A DNA stretch of 6,550 nucleotides from Gordonia sp. (in: high G+C Gram-positive bacteria) (GCA_030152405.1 JASLJL010000060.1:1-6550), one strand, 5' to 3'; shown: positions 1 to 6,219, counted from the first letter of the stretch. The notes: generated by a model from the letters alone, not told the origin. Made by a program: numbers and translations.

Positions 1-35
1 CGGGCGTCGTGATTATCGATTGCAGTGATAGTCAT
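1..35 (-). CDS. 5' end of an unidentified minus-strand gene, cut by the left edge
   Basis: Read on the minus strand, an ATG at 35-33 opens a frame beginning MTITAIDNHDA that continues off the window. It is preceded by a purine-rich AAGAGGA (50-44) eight bases before the ATG, which is a good Shine-Dalgarno site at normal spacing. That site is the main reason for calling a gene here. Only 11 complete codons are visible, with no recognisable domain, so no function is given. It lies in the same orientation as the sulfatase, 133 bases downstream of the sulfatase stop codon. It could therefore be the next gene of the sulfatase transcript or have its own promoter in the spacer. The codons are less GC-biased than in the sulfatase, as is common at gene starts. 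The alternative is that this is a chance ATG with a chance purine run in a non-coding region. Confidence 0.5.
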   Translation of the reverse strand, partial: MTITAIDNHDA

Positions 36-43
36 CAGCGTAT

Positions 44-49
44 TCCTCT
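44..49 (-). promoter_or_regulatory. Ribosome binding site of the left-edge gene
   Basis: The minus strand reads AGAGGA here, eight bases before the ATG at 35. It is the evidence that decides the start, and indeed the existence, of the partial gene at the left edge. Confidence 0.5.
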
Positions 50-146
50 TCAGTGGATTGGGTGCGACATTTCGCGGGGAAGGAACAATCAGTCACGAAT
101 TCGTACACTCATGAAACCCATTCTCCCGGCTTCACACCACACATCG

Positions 147-159
147 AATCACCGTGATT
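147..159. promoter_or_regulatory. Operator-like inverted repeat AATCAC-C-GTGATT
   Basis: Two perfect 6-bp arms flank a single central C, giving a 13-bp palindrome that begins about ten bases past the sulfatase stop codon. It lies 112-124 bases upstream of the ATG of the left-edge gene. It is short, not GC-rich and not followed by a T-run, so it suits a dimeric regulator site better than an intrinsic terminator. No regulator gene is in the window, so the binding protein is unknown. Confidence 0.3.
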
Positions 160-167
160 ACAAGTCG
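153..167. promoter_or_regulatory. Copy 1 of a 15-bp motif shared by both intergenic regions
   Basis: The bases CGTGATTACAAGTCG match CGTGATTAGAACTCG at 2642-2656 at 13 of 15 positions. Extending leftwards, 144-167 and 2633-2656 agree at 18 of 24 positions without gaps. This copy shares its left part with the right arm of the palindrome at 147-159. A shared binding site for one regulator is the suggested reading, but two copies are few and chance similarity is not excluded. Confidence 0.25.
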
Positions 168-168
168 T

Positions 169-2535
169 TCAGTCCGCGACGTCGGCCGCGTGATCGTCGA
201 TCTCGCGTCGGACGTCTGCGGGCACTCGGACCGGGCCCGGCGTGTACGTGACGGCCACGAGCGCCTCGGGCGCACGGAACACCCCGCGACGGGATCGGAG
301 TTCGGCGTCGACCGGTCCACGTGCATCGAGTCCGACCGATATCCCCGTCCACGGAGCCATGCCGACGAGCTGGACGACCCTGGGCAATTCCGCGATCACG
401 GTCTCGGCTGCGCCGCTCGTCCCCACACCGCTCGTCCCTGCGTCAGTCGTGACCGAGACGGTGAAGTCCCACCTCGCGTCCTCGGATGCTCTCGCCCGCA
501 GGGTCACCGTGCTCGCGTCCCGCGGCAGCGGGCCCGACACCCGATGCACGCGCCCGTACGCGTTGTAGGTGAAGGTGAGCACCCCGTCTTCGACGACGAG
601 CAGGTACCCGCCCTGAACGTCACCGTGCGCCACGAGGACGCCTTCGTCGTGGGCGTCCCAGTCGCGCAACTCCACCTCGACGTCGAAGTCCCGGTACGCG
701 ATCAACCTGCTCGACCGGTAGCGCTCGAGGGTCGGTGTGCCGCGGAGAATGCGAACCGGCGACGCGAAGCGCTGCGTCTCCGCGGGACGACGGCGCACCT
801 GGTCGTCGACGCTGTCGAACAGCGGGAAGACGGTGTTCCGCCAGGCGGCCTCGTCCCACGCGGCGGCGAGCTCGGCGACCACGTCCGGATGCTCGGCGGC
901 CACGTCGGTGGTCTCCGCCGGATCGGTGATCACGTTGTACAGCTCCCACGCCGGCCTGTCGACGTGCGACGGCAGGCCGTCGTGCAGCGACAACAGCTTC
1001 CAGCCGTCCCGGTAGAAGCCGCGGTGCCCGCCGAACTCGGCGTACTGCTCGGAGCGCGGCGACGCGGCGTCTCGATCGCGGAGGACCTCGACCACGCTCA
1101 CCCCGTCGCGCTGCGCCGCGGCCACGCCGTGTCGGGTCCCGGGGGTGGCGACACCCGCGAGGTCGAGCAGTGTCGGCGCGAGATCGGTGACGTACGCGAA
1201 CTGCCTGCGCACCCCATCATCGGCGGCGTCGCGGGCGAGTCCGTTCGGCCACGACAGCACGAACGGCACGCGGACGCCGCCGGCGAACGTCTGCCCCTTG
1301 TAGAAGCGGAACGGCGTGTTGGACGCCTGCCCCCAGCCGCGCGGATAGTGCACGCCGAGCTCCGCCGACCCGATCAGCTCCTCGTCGTGCGGGACGTCGT
1401 ACTCCCAGTCCGGCGGCACCGGGCCGTGAACGAACCTGCTGAAGTACGAGCGGGTGCCCTCCGCTCCGCCTTCGGCGGTGCCGCCGTTGTCCGAGGTGAA
1501 GACGATGATCGTGTCATCGAGCTCGCCCAGGTCGGTGAGCACGTCGAGGATGCGTCCGACGCTCTGGTCCACACTGTCGACGAGAGCTGCGTACACCTCC
1601 TGATAACGCTGGTAGCGGCTCTTCTCGTCATCGGAGAGATCGTCCCAGGGCGGTGCGTCGTATCCGGGCTCGGTGTTGCGTTCCCGGATCGGTGTGCCCG
1701 GGTCGAACAGCCCGTCTGCCACCTGTTTGGCGAACCGCCGGCGTCGAACCTCGTCCCACCCGTCGGCGTACCGTCCGCGGTGGCGCTCGAGGTCGTCGGG
1801 TTTGACCTGGTGCGGACCATGCATCGCGATGTGCGCAAAGTACAGGAAGAACGGCTTGTCGGCGTCGTGGGCGCGCAGCGCCTTGATCTGGCCGACGGCG
1901 CGGTCGGTGAGATCGTCGGTGACGTAGTAGCCCTCGGGGTACTCGTCCACGTCGACGACCGAGTTGTCGGCGATCAGCTGGTTCGGGTGAAAGAACGAGT
2001 TGAGTCCCTCCAACGAACCGTAGTAGCTGTCGAAGCCGCGCTGCAGCGGCCACGACTTGCGTGACCGTCCAGGGCTCATGTCGGCGTCCCGCACGAGGTG
2101 CCACTTGCCGACGGCGAACGTCGCGTACCCGGACTCTCGGAGGATCTCCGGCAGAGTCAGGACGTCGTCGGCGAGTTCGAGGCGCAGACCGGGGAACCCC
2201 GGATCGGAGTTGGCGACGCTGCCGTAGCCCGCGCGGTGCGGGTTGACGCCCGTCAGGAGCGCGGCACGGGCCGGCGAGCACACAGGTGTCGTGTGATAGT
2301 TGCTCAGCCGGTAGCCGCGCTCGGCGATCGCATCGATGTTCGGGGTGGGGATCTCGGCGCCGAACGGCCCGATGTCCGAGAAGCCCAGGTCGTCGATCAG
2401 CACGACGACGATGTTCGGCTTCTTGTCGCCGCGTTCGGGCTCCGGCGGCCACCAGGCCGTCGACTCCGAAGTCGTGCGCCCCACCGTCCCCCCGAAGTCG
2501 GAGTATCCGCGCGCATAGTCGGGGATGCCACTCAT
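169..2535 (-). CDS. Cys-type arylsulfatase (sulfatase family S1), 788 aa
   Basis: This enzyme hydrolyses organic sulfate esters to alcohol or phenol plus sulfate, using a formylglycine made post-translationally from the active-site cysteine. The full active site is visible. Metal ligands are D48, D49 (LIDDLG) and D349, N350 (TSDNGG). The modification signature is C86-S-P-A-R90 within CSPARAALLTG. The sulfate-binding and catalytic residues are K144 and H146 (GKWH), H239 and K413 (YKGQTFAGGVRVP). Spacing from D49 to C86 equals that in Pseudomonas aeruginosa AtsA as I recall it. Residues 40 to about 565 form the alpha/beta sulfatase fold. About 590-760 is an extra beta-rich C-terminal region that the Pseudomonas enzyme lacks. 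There is no signal peptide or membrane segment, so a cytosolic enzyme is expected. The start at 2535 is chosen because GGAGGA lies nine bases upstream; starts at 2628 and 2556 have no such support. The gene is transcribed divergently from an ABC importer operon. The exact substrate cannot be told from sequence. A formylglycine-generating enzyme is needed and is not in the window. Confidence 0.93.
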   Translation of the reverse strand: MSGIPDYARGYSDFGGTVGRTTSESTAWWPPEPERGDKKPNIVVVLIDDLGFSDIGPFGAEIPTPNIDAIAERGYRLSNYHTTPVCSPARAALLTGVNPHRAGYGSVANSDPGFPGLRLELADDVLTLPEILRESGYATFAVGKWHLVRDADMSPGRSRKSWPLQRGFDSYYGSLEGLNSFFHPNQLIADNSVVDVDEYPEGYYVTDDLTDRAVGQIKALRAHDADKPFFLYFAHIAMHGPHQVKPDDLERHRGRYADGWDEVRRRRFAKQVADGLFDPGTPIRERNTEPGYDAPPWDDLSDDEKSRYQRYQEVYAALVDSVDQSVGRILDVLTDLGELDDTIIVFTSDNGGTAEGGAEGTRSYFSRFVHGPVPPDWEYDVPHDEELIGSAELGVHYPRGWGQASNTPFRFYKGQTFAGGVRVPFVLSWPNGLARDAADDGVRRQFAYVTDLAPTLLDLAGVATPGTRHGVAAAQRDGVSVVEVLRDRDAASPRSEQYAEFGGHRGFYRDGWKLLSLHDGLPSHVDRPAWELYNVITDPAETTDVAAEHPDVVAELAAAWDEAAWRNTVFPLFDSVDDQVRRRPAETQRFASPVRILRGTPTLERYRSSRLIAYRDFDVEVELRDWDAHDEGVLVAHGDVQGGYLLVVEDGVLTFTYNAYGRVHRVSGPLPRDASTVTLRARASEDARWDFTVSVTTDAGTSGVGTSGAAETVIAELPRVVQLVGMAPWTGISVGLDARGPVDAELRSRRGVFRAPEALVAVTYTPGPVRVPADVRREIDDHAADVAD

Positions 2536-2544
2536 CGTCTCGAT

Positions 2545-2550
2545 TCCTCC
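2545..2550 (-). promoter_or_regulatory. Ribosome binding site deciding the sulfatase start
   Basis: The minus strand reads GGAGGA, followed by nine bases and then ATG at 2535. It singles out the 788-residue start over the in-frame upstream ATG at 2556 and GTG/ATG-type start at 2628. Residues before this start (Thr/Gly/Arg/Asp-rich) look like translated leader rather than protein. Confidence 0.8.
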
Positions 2551-2599
2551 GTGCATTGTTCCGGCCGCATCGGCATTGTCACCGAGCCACTGTCCGGCA

Positions 2600-2628
2600 G
2601 GATTCCGCACGCCCCGTCTACCCGTCAA
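2600..2628 (-). promoter_or_regulatory. Weak candidate promoter for the sulfatase gene
   Basis: On the minus strand TTGACG (2628-2623) matches the -35 consensus at five of six positions. The matching -10 is poor: GAATCC after 17 bases or AATCCT after 18, the latter agreeing with TATAAT at three of six positions. Placement 65-70 bases before the start codon is reasonable. The -35 overlaps the inverted repeat at 2625-2636, which would allow repression by a protein bound there. Treat it as a pointer only. Confidence 0.22.
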
Positions 2629-2636
2629 AACTTTGA
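2625..2636. promoter_or_regulatory. Inverted repeat TCAAA-AC-TTTGA
   Basis: Two perfect 5-bp arms are separated by two bases in the AT-richest part of the divergent region. It overlaps the only good -35-like hexamer for the sulfatase and lies 112-123 bases upstream of the importer start. It is an operator candidate, but short enough to occur by chance. Confidence 0.25.
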
Positions 2637-2641
2637 TTCGA

Positions 2642-2656
2642 CGTGATTAGAACTCG
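2642..2656. promoter_or_regulatory. Copy 2 of the 15-bp motif shared by both intergenic regions
   Basis: CGTGATTAGAACTCG differs from the copy at 153-167 only at the bases after the CGTGATTA core and after the AA. It sits 92-106 bases upstream of the importer operon start and 107-121 bases upstream of the sulfatase start, a position from which a regulator could act on both. Confidence 0.25.
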
Positions 2657-2747
2657 TCCGCTCCGGGGGTTCGTGGTGAATCATTCGATGCCAGCCGCAT
2701 TCAAGAATGAAGAATTCGGTGATTCGACGAAGAAAGCAGACATTCGC

Positions 2748-4343
2748 ATGTTTCGACATCCGCTCGTGCGCACGATGTGCGCGCTCGTGCTGACGCTGGC
2801 CGTAGTCGTCGGGCTCAGCGGTTGCCGGAGTGCGGTCGACGCTCAACAGGAGCCGAGCACACGCGGGGGCCAGGTGGTCCGCGGCGGGGAGCTGCGTGTC
2901 GGCGTGCTCGGCGACATCTCGCCCGCCAAGTTCCTGCAGATCGGCACCGGGGGCCTCAACGGCCACATCGTCGCCAACGTGTACGACACGCTCATCACCC
3001 TCGATCACGACTCGCCGACGCCGCGGCCGTCTCTCGCCACGGCGTGGGCGTTGGCACCCGACGGGCTGTCCCTCGCCCTCGAGCTCCGACGCGGCGTCAA
3101 GTTCCATGACGGCCGTGAGTTCACGTCGGCCGACGTACGGCAGTCGCTCCTCGCCTACCTCGGTGGGCCGTGGAAGCCGCAGTTCAAGCGCACAGCGGCG
3201 GCGATCACCGACTACGACGTGACCGACCCTCATCGCGTGGTGCTGCGGTTCGCGCACCCGATCGGCAATGTCTTCGATCTCCTCGACTCGGCGCCGATCA
3301 TCGACGGAGCCACACTCGACGGCCTGAAGGCCGGCCGAACCTTCAACGGCACCGGCCCCTTCACCTTCGAGTCGTGGACGCCCAACTCCGCCGTGTCGCT
3401 GGTCCGGAACGACCACTACTGGGGCGGGTCGCCCGCCCTCGACAAGATCACGTTCGTGGAGGGCAACGACCCGAAGTCGCTGTACACGAGACTCCGGACG
3501 GGACAGCTCGACATCATCGACCCGGCCGGTCTGACGTACCACGATCAGAAGCTCGCGACCACGCGCTACGGGTTCGACGACATCGAGCTCACTGGAGCCG
3601 AGAACCAGGTGTACGTCGGCGTCAACGTGCGCAATCCCGCGCTCGCCGACGCTCGTGTCCGACGCGCGATCGCCTTCGCCGTCGACCGCGACCGGATCAT
3701 GAAAGACGTCTATCAGGGCTCCGGGTATCCGGTGAACCTGCCGTGGCCGAAGAACTCCCCCGCCTACGACGCCGCCGCCAACAAGACGTTCAGTCGCGAC
3801 GTCGGCAAGGCCAGAGCAATTCTCGCGGACCTGCCGCCGGTGCCGCCCATCGATCTCGACTTCTCGGCGCAGGGCGGCACCTCACGGATCGTGGCCGAGA
3901 TCGTGCAGAGCAATCTGAAAGACGTCGGCATCACCGTCAACCTGGTCCCCAACGATCCGACGGTGCACTCGTCCAAGCTGATCGGCGGCGAGTTCTCCGG
4001 CCTGTGGGTGCTCGAGCACGCGTTCGCGCAGTACACCCCGTCCACGCTCGCCGTGTCGGCTTACCCGTTCAATGCGGAGAAGAACTCGTCGAACTTCGTC
4101 AGCGCCGACTACGCCGCAGCCGCGAACGCCGCCTGGAAGACGGCAGATCCGTCGTCGCCCGCCGCCCTGGCCGCCTACCGCAAGCTCGGCGACGTGTGGC
4201 TCAACGAGCTCTTCCTCGTGGAGATCGGCGTCGTGATCCCGCGCGCCACCGCGTCTCCGAATGTCCGCGACGTCGGCTGGGACCGTCGAGTCCAGTTCCA
4301 TTTCGCCGACACCAGCCTCACCAACCCCGATCGGAAGTCATGA
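2748..4343 (+). CDS. ABC importer substrate-binding lipoprotein, family 5 (SBP_bac_5), 531 aa
   Basis: This is the extracytoplasmic receptor of a peptide/nickel-type ABC importer; it binds the solute and delivers it to the permease pair encoded downstream. The N-terminus has R3 and R8, a hydrophobic stretch from about 11 to 23 and the lipobox L-S-G-C with Cys26, so the mature protein should be lipid-anchored on the outer face of the membrane. Residues about 48-520 show the family-5 pattern: an opening VANVYDTLI (75-83), the ALAPDGLSLALELRRGVKFH block (101-120) with TSADV after it, GTGPFTFESW (201-210), NDHYW (221-225), and the region around RRAIAFAVDRDRI (305-317). Its length is normal for the family. 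The start at 2748 is taken because it puts a proper signal peptide at the N-terminus; the upstream purines GAAGAAAG (2729-2736) are a weak ribosome binding site 11 bases away. In-frame starts at 2643 and 2688 would add a non-hydrophobic leader. The ligand is not known; a sulfated compound is suggested only by the divergent sulfatase. Confidence 0.92.
   Translation: MFRHPLVRTMCALVLTLAVVVGLSGCRSAVDAQQEPSTRGGQVVRGGELRVGVLGDISPAKFLQIGTGGLNGHIVANVYDTLITLDHDSPTPRPSLATAWALAPDGLSLALELRRGVKFHDGREFTSADVRQSLLAYLGGPWKPQFKRTAAAITDYDVTDPHRVVLRFAHPIGNVFDLLDSAPIIDGATLDGLKAGRTFNGTGPFTFESWTPNSAVSLVRNDHYWGGSPALDKITFVEGNDPKSLYTRLRTGQLDIIDPAGLTYHDQKLATTRYGFDDIELTGAENQVYVGVNVRNPALADARVRRAIAFAVDRDRIMKDVYQGSGYPVNLPWPKNSPAYDAAANKTFSRDVGKARAILADLPPVPPIDLDFSAQGGTSRIVAEIVQSNLKDVGITVNLVPNDPTVHSSKLIGGEFSGLWVLEHAFAQYTPSTLAVSAYPFNAEKNSSNFVSADYAAAANAAWKTADPSSPAALAAYRKLGDVWLNELFLVEIGVVIPRATASPNVRDVGWDRRVQFHFADTSLTNPDRKS
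4333..4337 (+). promoter_or_regulatory. Ribosome binding site of the first permease gene
   Basis: GGAAG, inside the last codons of the binding-protein gene, lies seven bases before the ATG at 4345. It selects this start over the in-frame ATG at 4261, which would overlap the upstream gene by 83 bases and add 28 Ser/Pro/Thr-rich residues ahead of the membrane segment. Confidence 0.65.
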
Positions 4344-4344
4344 C

Positions 4345-5307
4345 ATGACCGGCTATCTCCTCCGGCGCATTCCGACGGCGCTCGTCGTCCTGTTCGCCGC
4401 GTCCCTCCTCATCTTCGCCGTCCTGCGGCTCATTCCGGGCGGGCCCGAGGCCGCGCTGGCGGGCGCGGACGCCACGCCGGACGATCTGGCCGCGATCCGC
4501 CACGATCTGGGGCTCGACCGCGGACTGTTCGTCCAGTACTTCGCGTGGATCGGATCGATCCTGACGCTCGACCTCGGGCGGAGTTACCAGGTGGGCGGCG
4601 ACATCGTCGATCTGGTGTCGTTCGGCCTGACCAACACCGTCGTCCTCACCACGGCCGCGGCGCTGGTCGCCGTCGTCGTGGGCGTGTCGTTGAGTCTGGC
4701 GGCGACCATTCGACCCACCGCGTGGCTGACCGCGCTGCTGAGCGGGATCAACGCGATCGCCATCGCACTGCCGACCTTCGTGGTCGGAACCCTCTTGATC
4801 TTCTTCTTCGGGATCCGGTGGCGGCTGCTGCCGGCGGGCGGCACCCCGCCCGCGGGTCTCACCGACGACCTCTGGATCACGGCACAGTTCCTGGTGCTGC
4901 CCGCGGTCACGCTCGGACTCCCGGCCGGGGCCATGCTCGCCAGGTTCCTCACCGCCGCGCTGCACACCGAGCTCGCCCAGCCCTACGCGACCACAGCGAT
5001 CGCGACGGGCGCGTCACGCCGAGACGTCGTGGTGGGTCACGCGCTGCGCAACGCCCTGCCGTCGACCGTCACCGCGTTCGGTCTGATCATCGGCGCCCTG
5101 CTCGGCGGTGCCGTGCTCGTCGAGGCGGTGTTCGGCTGGCCCGGCCTGGGTCTGCTCACTGAGGAGGGCATCTCCGCTCGGGACTATCCCCTCGTCCAAG
5201 TCCTGCTGCTGCTCTCGGTGAGCGTGTTCGTCCTCATCCAGCTGGCCGCCGACATCGTCCACGCATGGCTCGATCCCCGTATCCGATTGGCAGGTGCCTC
5301 CGCATGA
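4345..5307 (+). CDS. ABC importer permease, DppB/OppB type, 320 aa
   Basis: This is one of the two membrane subunits forming the translocation channel of the importer. The protein starts MTGYLLRRIPTALVVLF, the usual N-terminus of this family, with a first membrane segment at about 10-30 ending in the typical RLIPGGP. An extracytoplasmic loop of about 65 residues contains DLGLDRGLFVQY. Further hydrophobic segments lie at about 97-121, 131-157, 183-205, 240-263 and 285-306, giving six in total. The EAA-type loop that contacts the ATPase is at about 213-239 and includes TGASRRDVVVGHALRNALP. EAVFGWPGLGLL (260-271) and the closing LDPRIR (309-314) are also characteristic. Length is normal. It begins one base after the binding-protein stop codon and its stop overlaps the next start by four bases, implying co-transcription and translational coupling. 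Confidence 0.93.
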   Translation: MTGYLLRRIPTALVVLFAASLLIFAVLRLIPGGPEAALAGADATPDDLAAIRHDLGLDRGLFVQYFAWIGSILTLDLGRSYQVGGDIVDLVSFGLTNTVVLTTAAALVAVVVGVSLSLAATIRPTAWLTALLSGINAIAIALPTFVVGTLLIFFFGIRWRLLPAGGTPPAGLTDDLWITAQFLVLPAVTLGLPAGAMLARFLTAALHTELAQPYATTAIATGASRRDVVVGHALRNALPSTVTAFGLIIGALLGGAVLVEAVFGWPGLGLLTEEGISARDYPLVQVLLLLSVSVFVLIQLAADIVHAWLDPRIRLAGASA

Positions 5308-6215
5308 CCACCACCACCGCCCCGCTCGACGGAGTGCCCGTCGACCTCGATCCCGGTCTGATCCCCGAGACGCCGACCGATCGGGACTCTCGTCCGGTCC
5401 GACTGCCGCTGTGGCGCAGCCTCGTCCACGGTTCCGGGCTCGTCGGCACCGTGCTGGTGCTCGCCGTGATCGGCATCGGAGTGTTCGGTCCCCTGTTCGC
5501 GTCGTACGCTCCGGATCAGCAGATCGACGGCGCGTACCTGCTCGCGCCGAGCACCGACCACTGGCTCGGCACCGACGACGTGAACCGCGACGTGCTGTCG
5601 CGTGTCCTCTCCGGCATCCGCGTCGACCTCACGCTCATCGCGGTCGCCGTCCCGGCCGGAGCCGTGATCGGAACGCTGATCGGTCTGCTCGGCGTGTCCA
5701 TCGCCCGGGCCGACGGACTGGTCCAGCGGGTGTTCGACGTGATCCTCGCGTTCCCCGCACTCATCCTCGGAATCGCGCTGGTCGCCGTGCTCGGTCCCGG
5801 GGCCGTGACCGTGGGGATCGTCATCGCGGTCGCCGAGATCCCGGTGTTCGGCCGCCTGGTCCGCACCTCGGTTCTCCGTATCCGCGAACAGCCGTACGTC
5901 GAAGCCGCTCGGGTCAGCGGTGCCGGAACGGGACGGATCGTGTTTCGGCACGTCCTGCCGAACTCCGTCGAAGCCCTCGGTGTCCAGTTCGCCCTCTCCC
6001 TCTCTCTCGGAGTGTTCATCAGCGGCGCGCTCAGCTATCTCGGCATCGGCGTCGTCCCGCCGACCCCCTCTCTCGGCGGCCTGCTCGCCGCGGGCAACGG
6101 CTACCTCGAGACCAACCCGTGGATCTCCATCGGTCCGCTCATCGTCGTGTCGGCCCTCGTTCTCGGCCTCTACCTGATCGCCCAGTCGATCTCCTCGGAC
6201 CGAAGGAGTCTGTGA
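5304..6215 (+). CDS. ABC importer permease, DppC/OppC type, 303 aa
   Basis: This is the second membrane subunit, pairing with the DppB-type permease to form the channel. A polar N-terminal tail of about 42 residues precedes the first membrane segment (about 43-65), as usual for OppC-type proteins. The family hallmark HWLGTDDVNRDVLSR is at 86-100. Further hydrophobic segments lie at about 107-132, 143-163, 165-187, 225-248 and 274-296. The EAA-type cytoplasmic loop is at about 198-222 (YVEAARVSGAGTGRIVFRHV then LPN). PPTPSLGGLLA (252-262) is the conserved motif before the last segment. The start at 5304 overlaps the previous stop in an ATGA junction, with AGGTG (5292-5296) as a modest ribosome binding site. 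An in-frame ATG at 5265 would only add residues overlapping the upstream gene. Length is normal and nothing is broken. Confidence 0.93.
   Translation: MTTTTAPLDGVPVDLDPGLIPETPTDRDSRPVRLPLWRSLVHGSGLVGTVLVLAVIGIGVFGPLFASYAPDQQIDGAYLLAPSTDHWLGTDDVNRDVLSRVLSGIRVDLTLIAVAVPAGAVIGTLIGLLGVSIARADGLVQRVFDVILAFPALILGIALVAVLGPGAVTVGIVIAVAEIPVFGRLVRTSVLRIREQPYVEAARVSGAGTGRIVFRHVLPNSVEALGVQFALSLSLGVFISGALSYLGIGVVPPTPSLGGLLAAGNGYLETNPWISIGPLIVVSALVLGLYLIAQSISSDRRSL
6203..6208 (+). promoter_or_regulatory. Ribosome binding site of the ATPase gene
   Basis: AAGGAG, inside the last codons of the second permease gene, stands eleven bases before the ATG at 6220. The spacing is slightly long, but this is the strongest Shine-Dalgarno match in the operon. 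Confidence 0.6.
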
Positions 6216-6219
6216 AATC

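Larger units (their letters stand above)
36..168. other. Intergenic spacer between the sulfatase stop and the left-edge gene
   Basis: This 133-base stretch is visibly richer in A/T than the flanking coding sequence. It holds a perfect 10-bp palindrome ACGAATTCGT (95-104), an inverted repeat AATCAC-C-GTGATT (147-159), and one copy of a motif also found upstream of the importer operon (153-167). I see no GC-rich hairpin followed by a T-run for the sulfatase transcript, and no confident -35/-10 pair for the gene at 35. The open plus-strand frame across it gives a low-complexity Arg/Ser/His-rich translation and is not considered a gene. Confidence 0.6.
2536..2747. promoter_or_regulatory. Divergent promoter/operator region between sulfatase and importer operon
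   Basis: These 212 bases separate two divergently oriented start codons and must hold the promoters of both. They are less GC-rich than the genes, particularly 2620-2747. Visible structure includes the inverted repeat TCAAA-AC-TTTGA (2625-2636), a 15-bp motif shared with the other spacer (2642-2656), a 10-bp direct repeat TGATTCGACG (2634-2643 and 2720-2729), the small palindrome GAAT-C-ATTC (2678-2686), and GCATTGT twice, 20 bases apart (2553-2559 and 2573-2579). No strong sigma-70-like -35/-10 pair was found on the plus strand. Confidence 0.7.

Noticed and set aside
120..168. Intrinsic terminator for the sulfatase transcript
   Set aside because: The only inverted repeat (147-159) is short and AT-containing, with no following T-run on the minus strand.
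9..251. 80-codon plus-strand frame in the left spacer
   Set aside because: No ribosome binding site, no recognisable protein, and it runs into the sulfatase 3' end on the opposite strand.
154..2064. 636-codon plus-strand open frame opposite the sulfatase gene
   Set aside because: It is a shadow of the sulfatase in GC-rich DNA: Val/Arg/Gly-rich translation without recognisable motifs, no ribosome binding site, and the opposite strand holds a full active-site sulfatase.
2536..2628. Longer sulfatase start adding 31 residues
   Set aside because: No ribosome binding site precedes 2628 or 2556, whereas GGAGGA stands nine bases before 2535.
2643..2747. Longer binding-protein starts at 2643 (GTG) or 2688 (ATG)
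   Set aside because: Either would bury the lipoprotein signal peptide behind a charged leader; the G-run at 2665-2669 is 18 bases from 2688, too far for a ribosome binding site.
2625..3542. 305-codon minus-strand frame across the binding-protein gene
   Set aside because: Its translation is Arg/Val/Glu-rich with no family features, and it would cover the divergent promoter region and the real binding-protein gene.
3170..4348. 392-codon plus-strand frame inside the binding-protein gene
   Set aside because: It is a frame-shifted reading with an extreme Arg excess; the family-5 motifs are in the other frame throughout.
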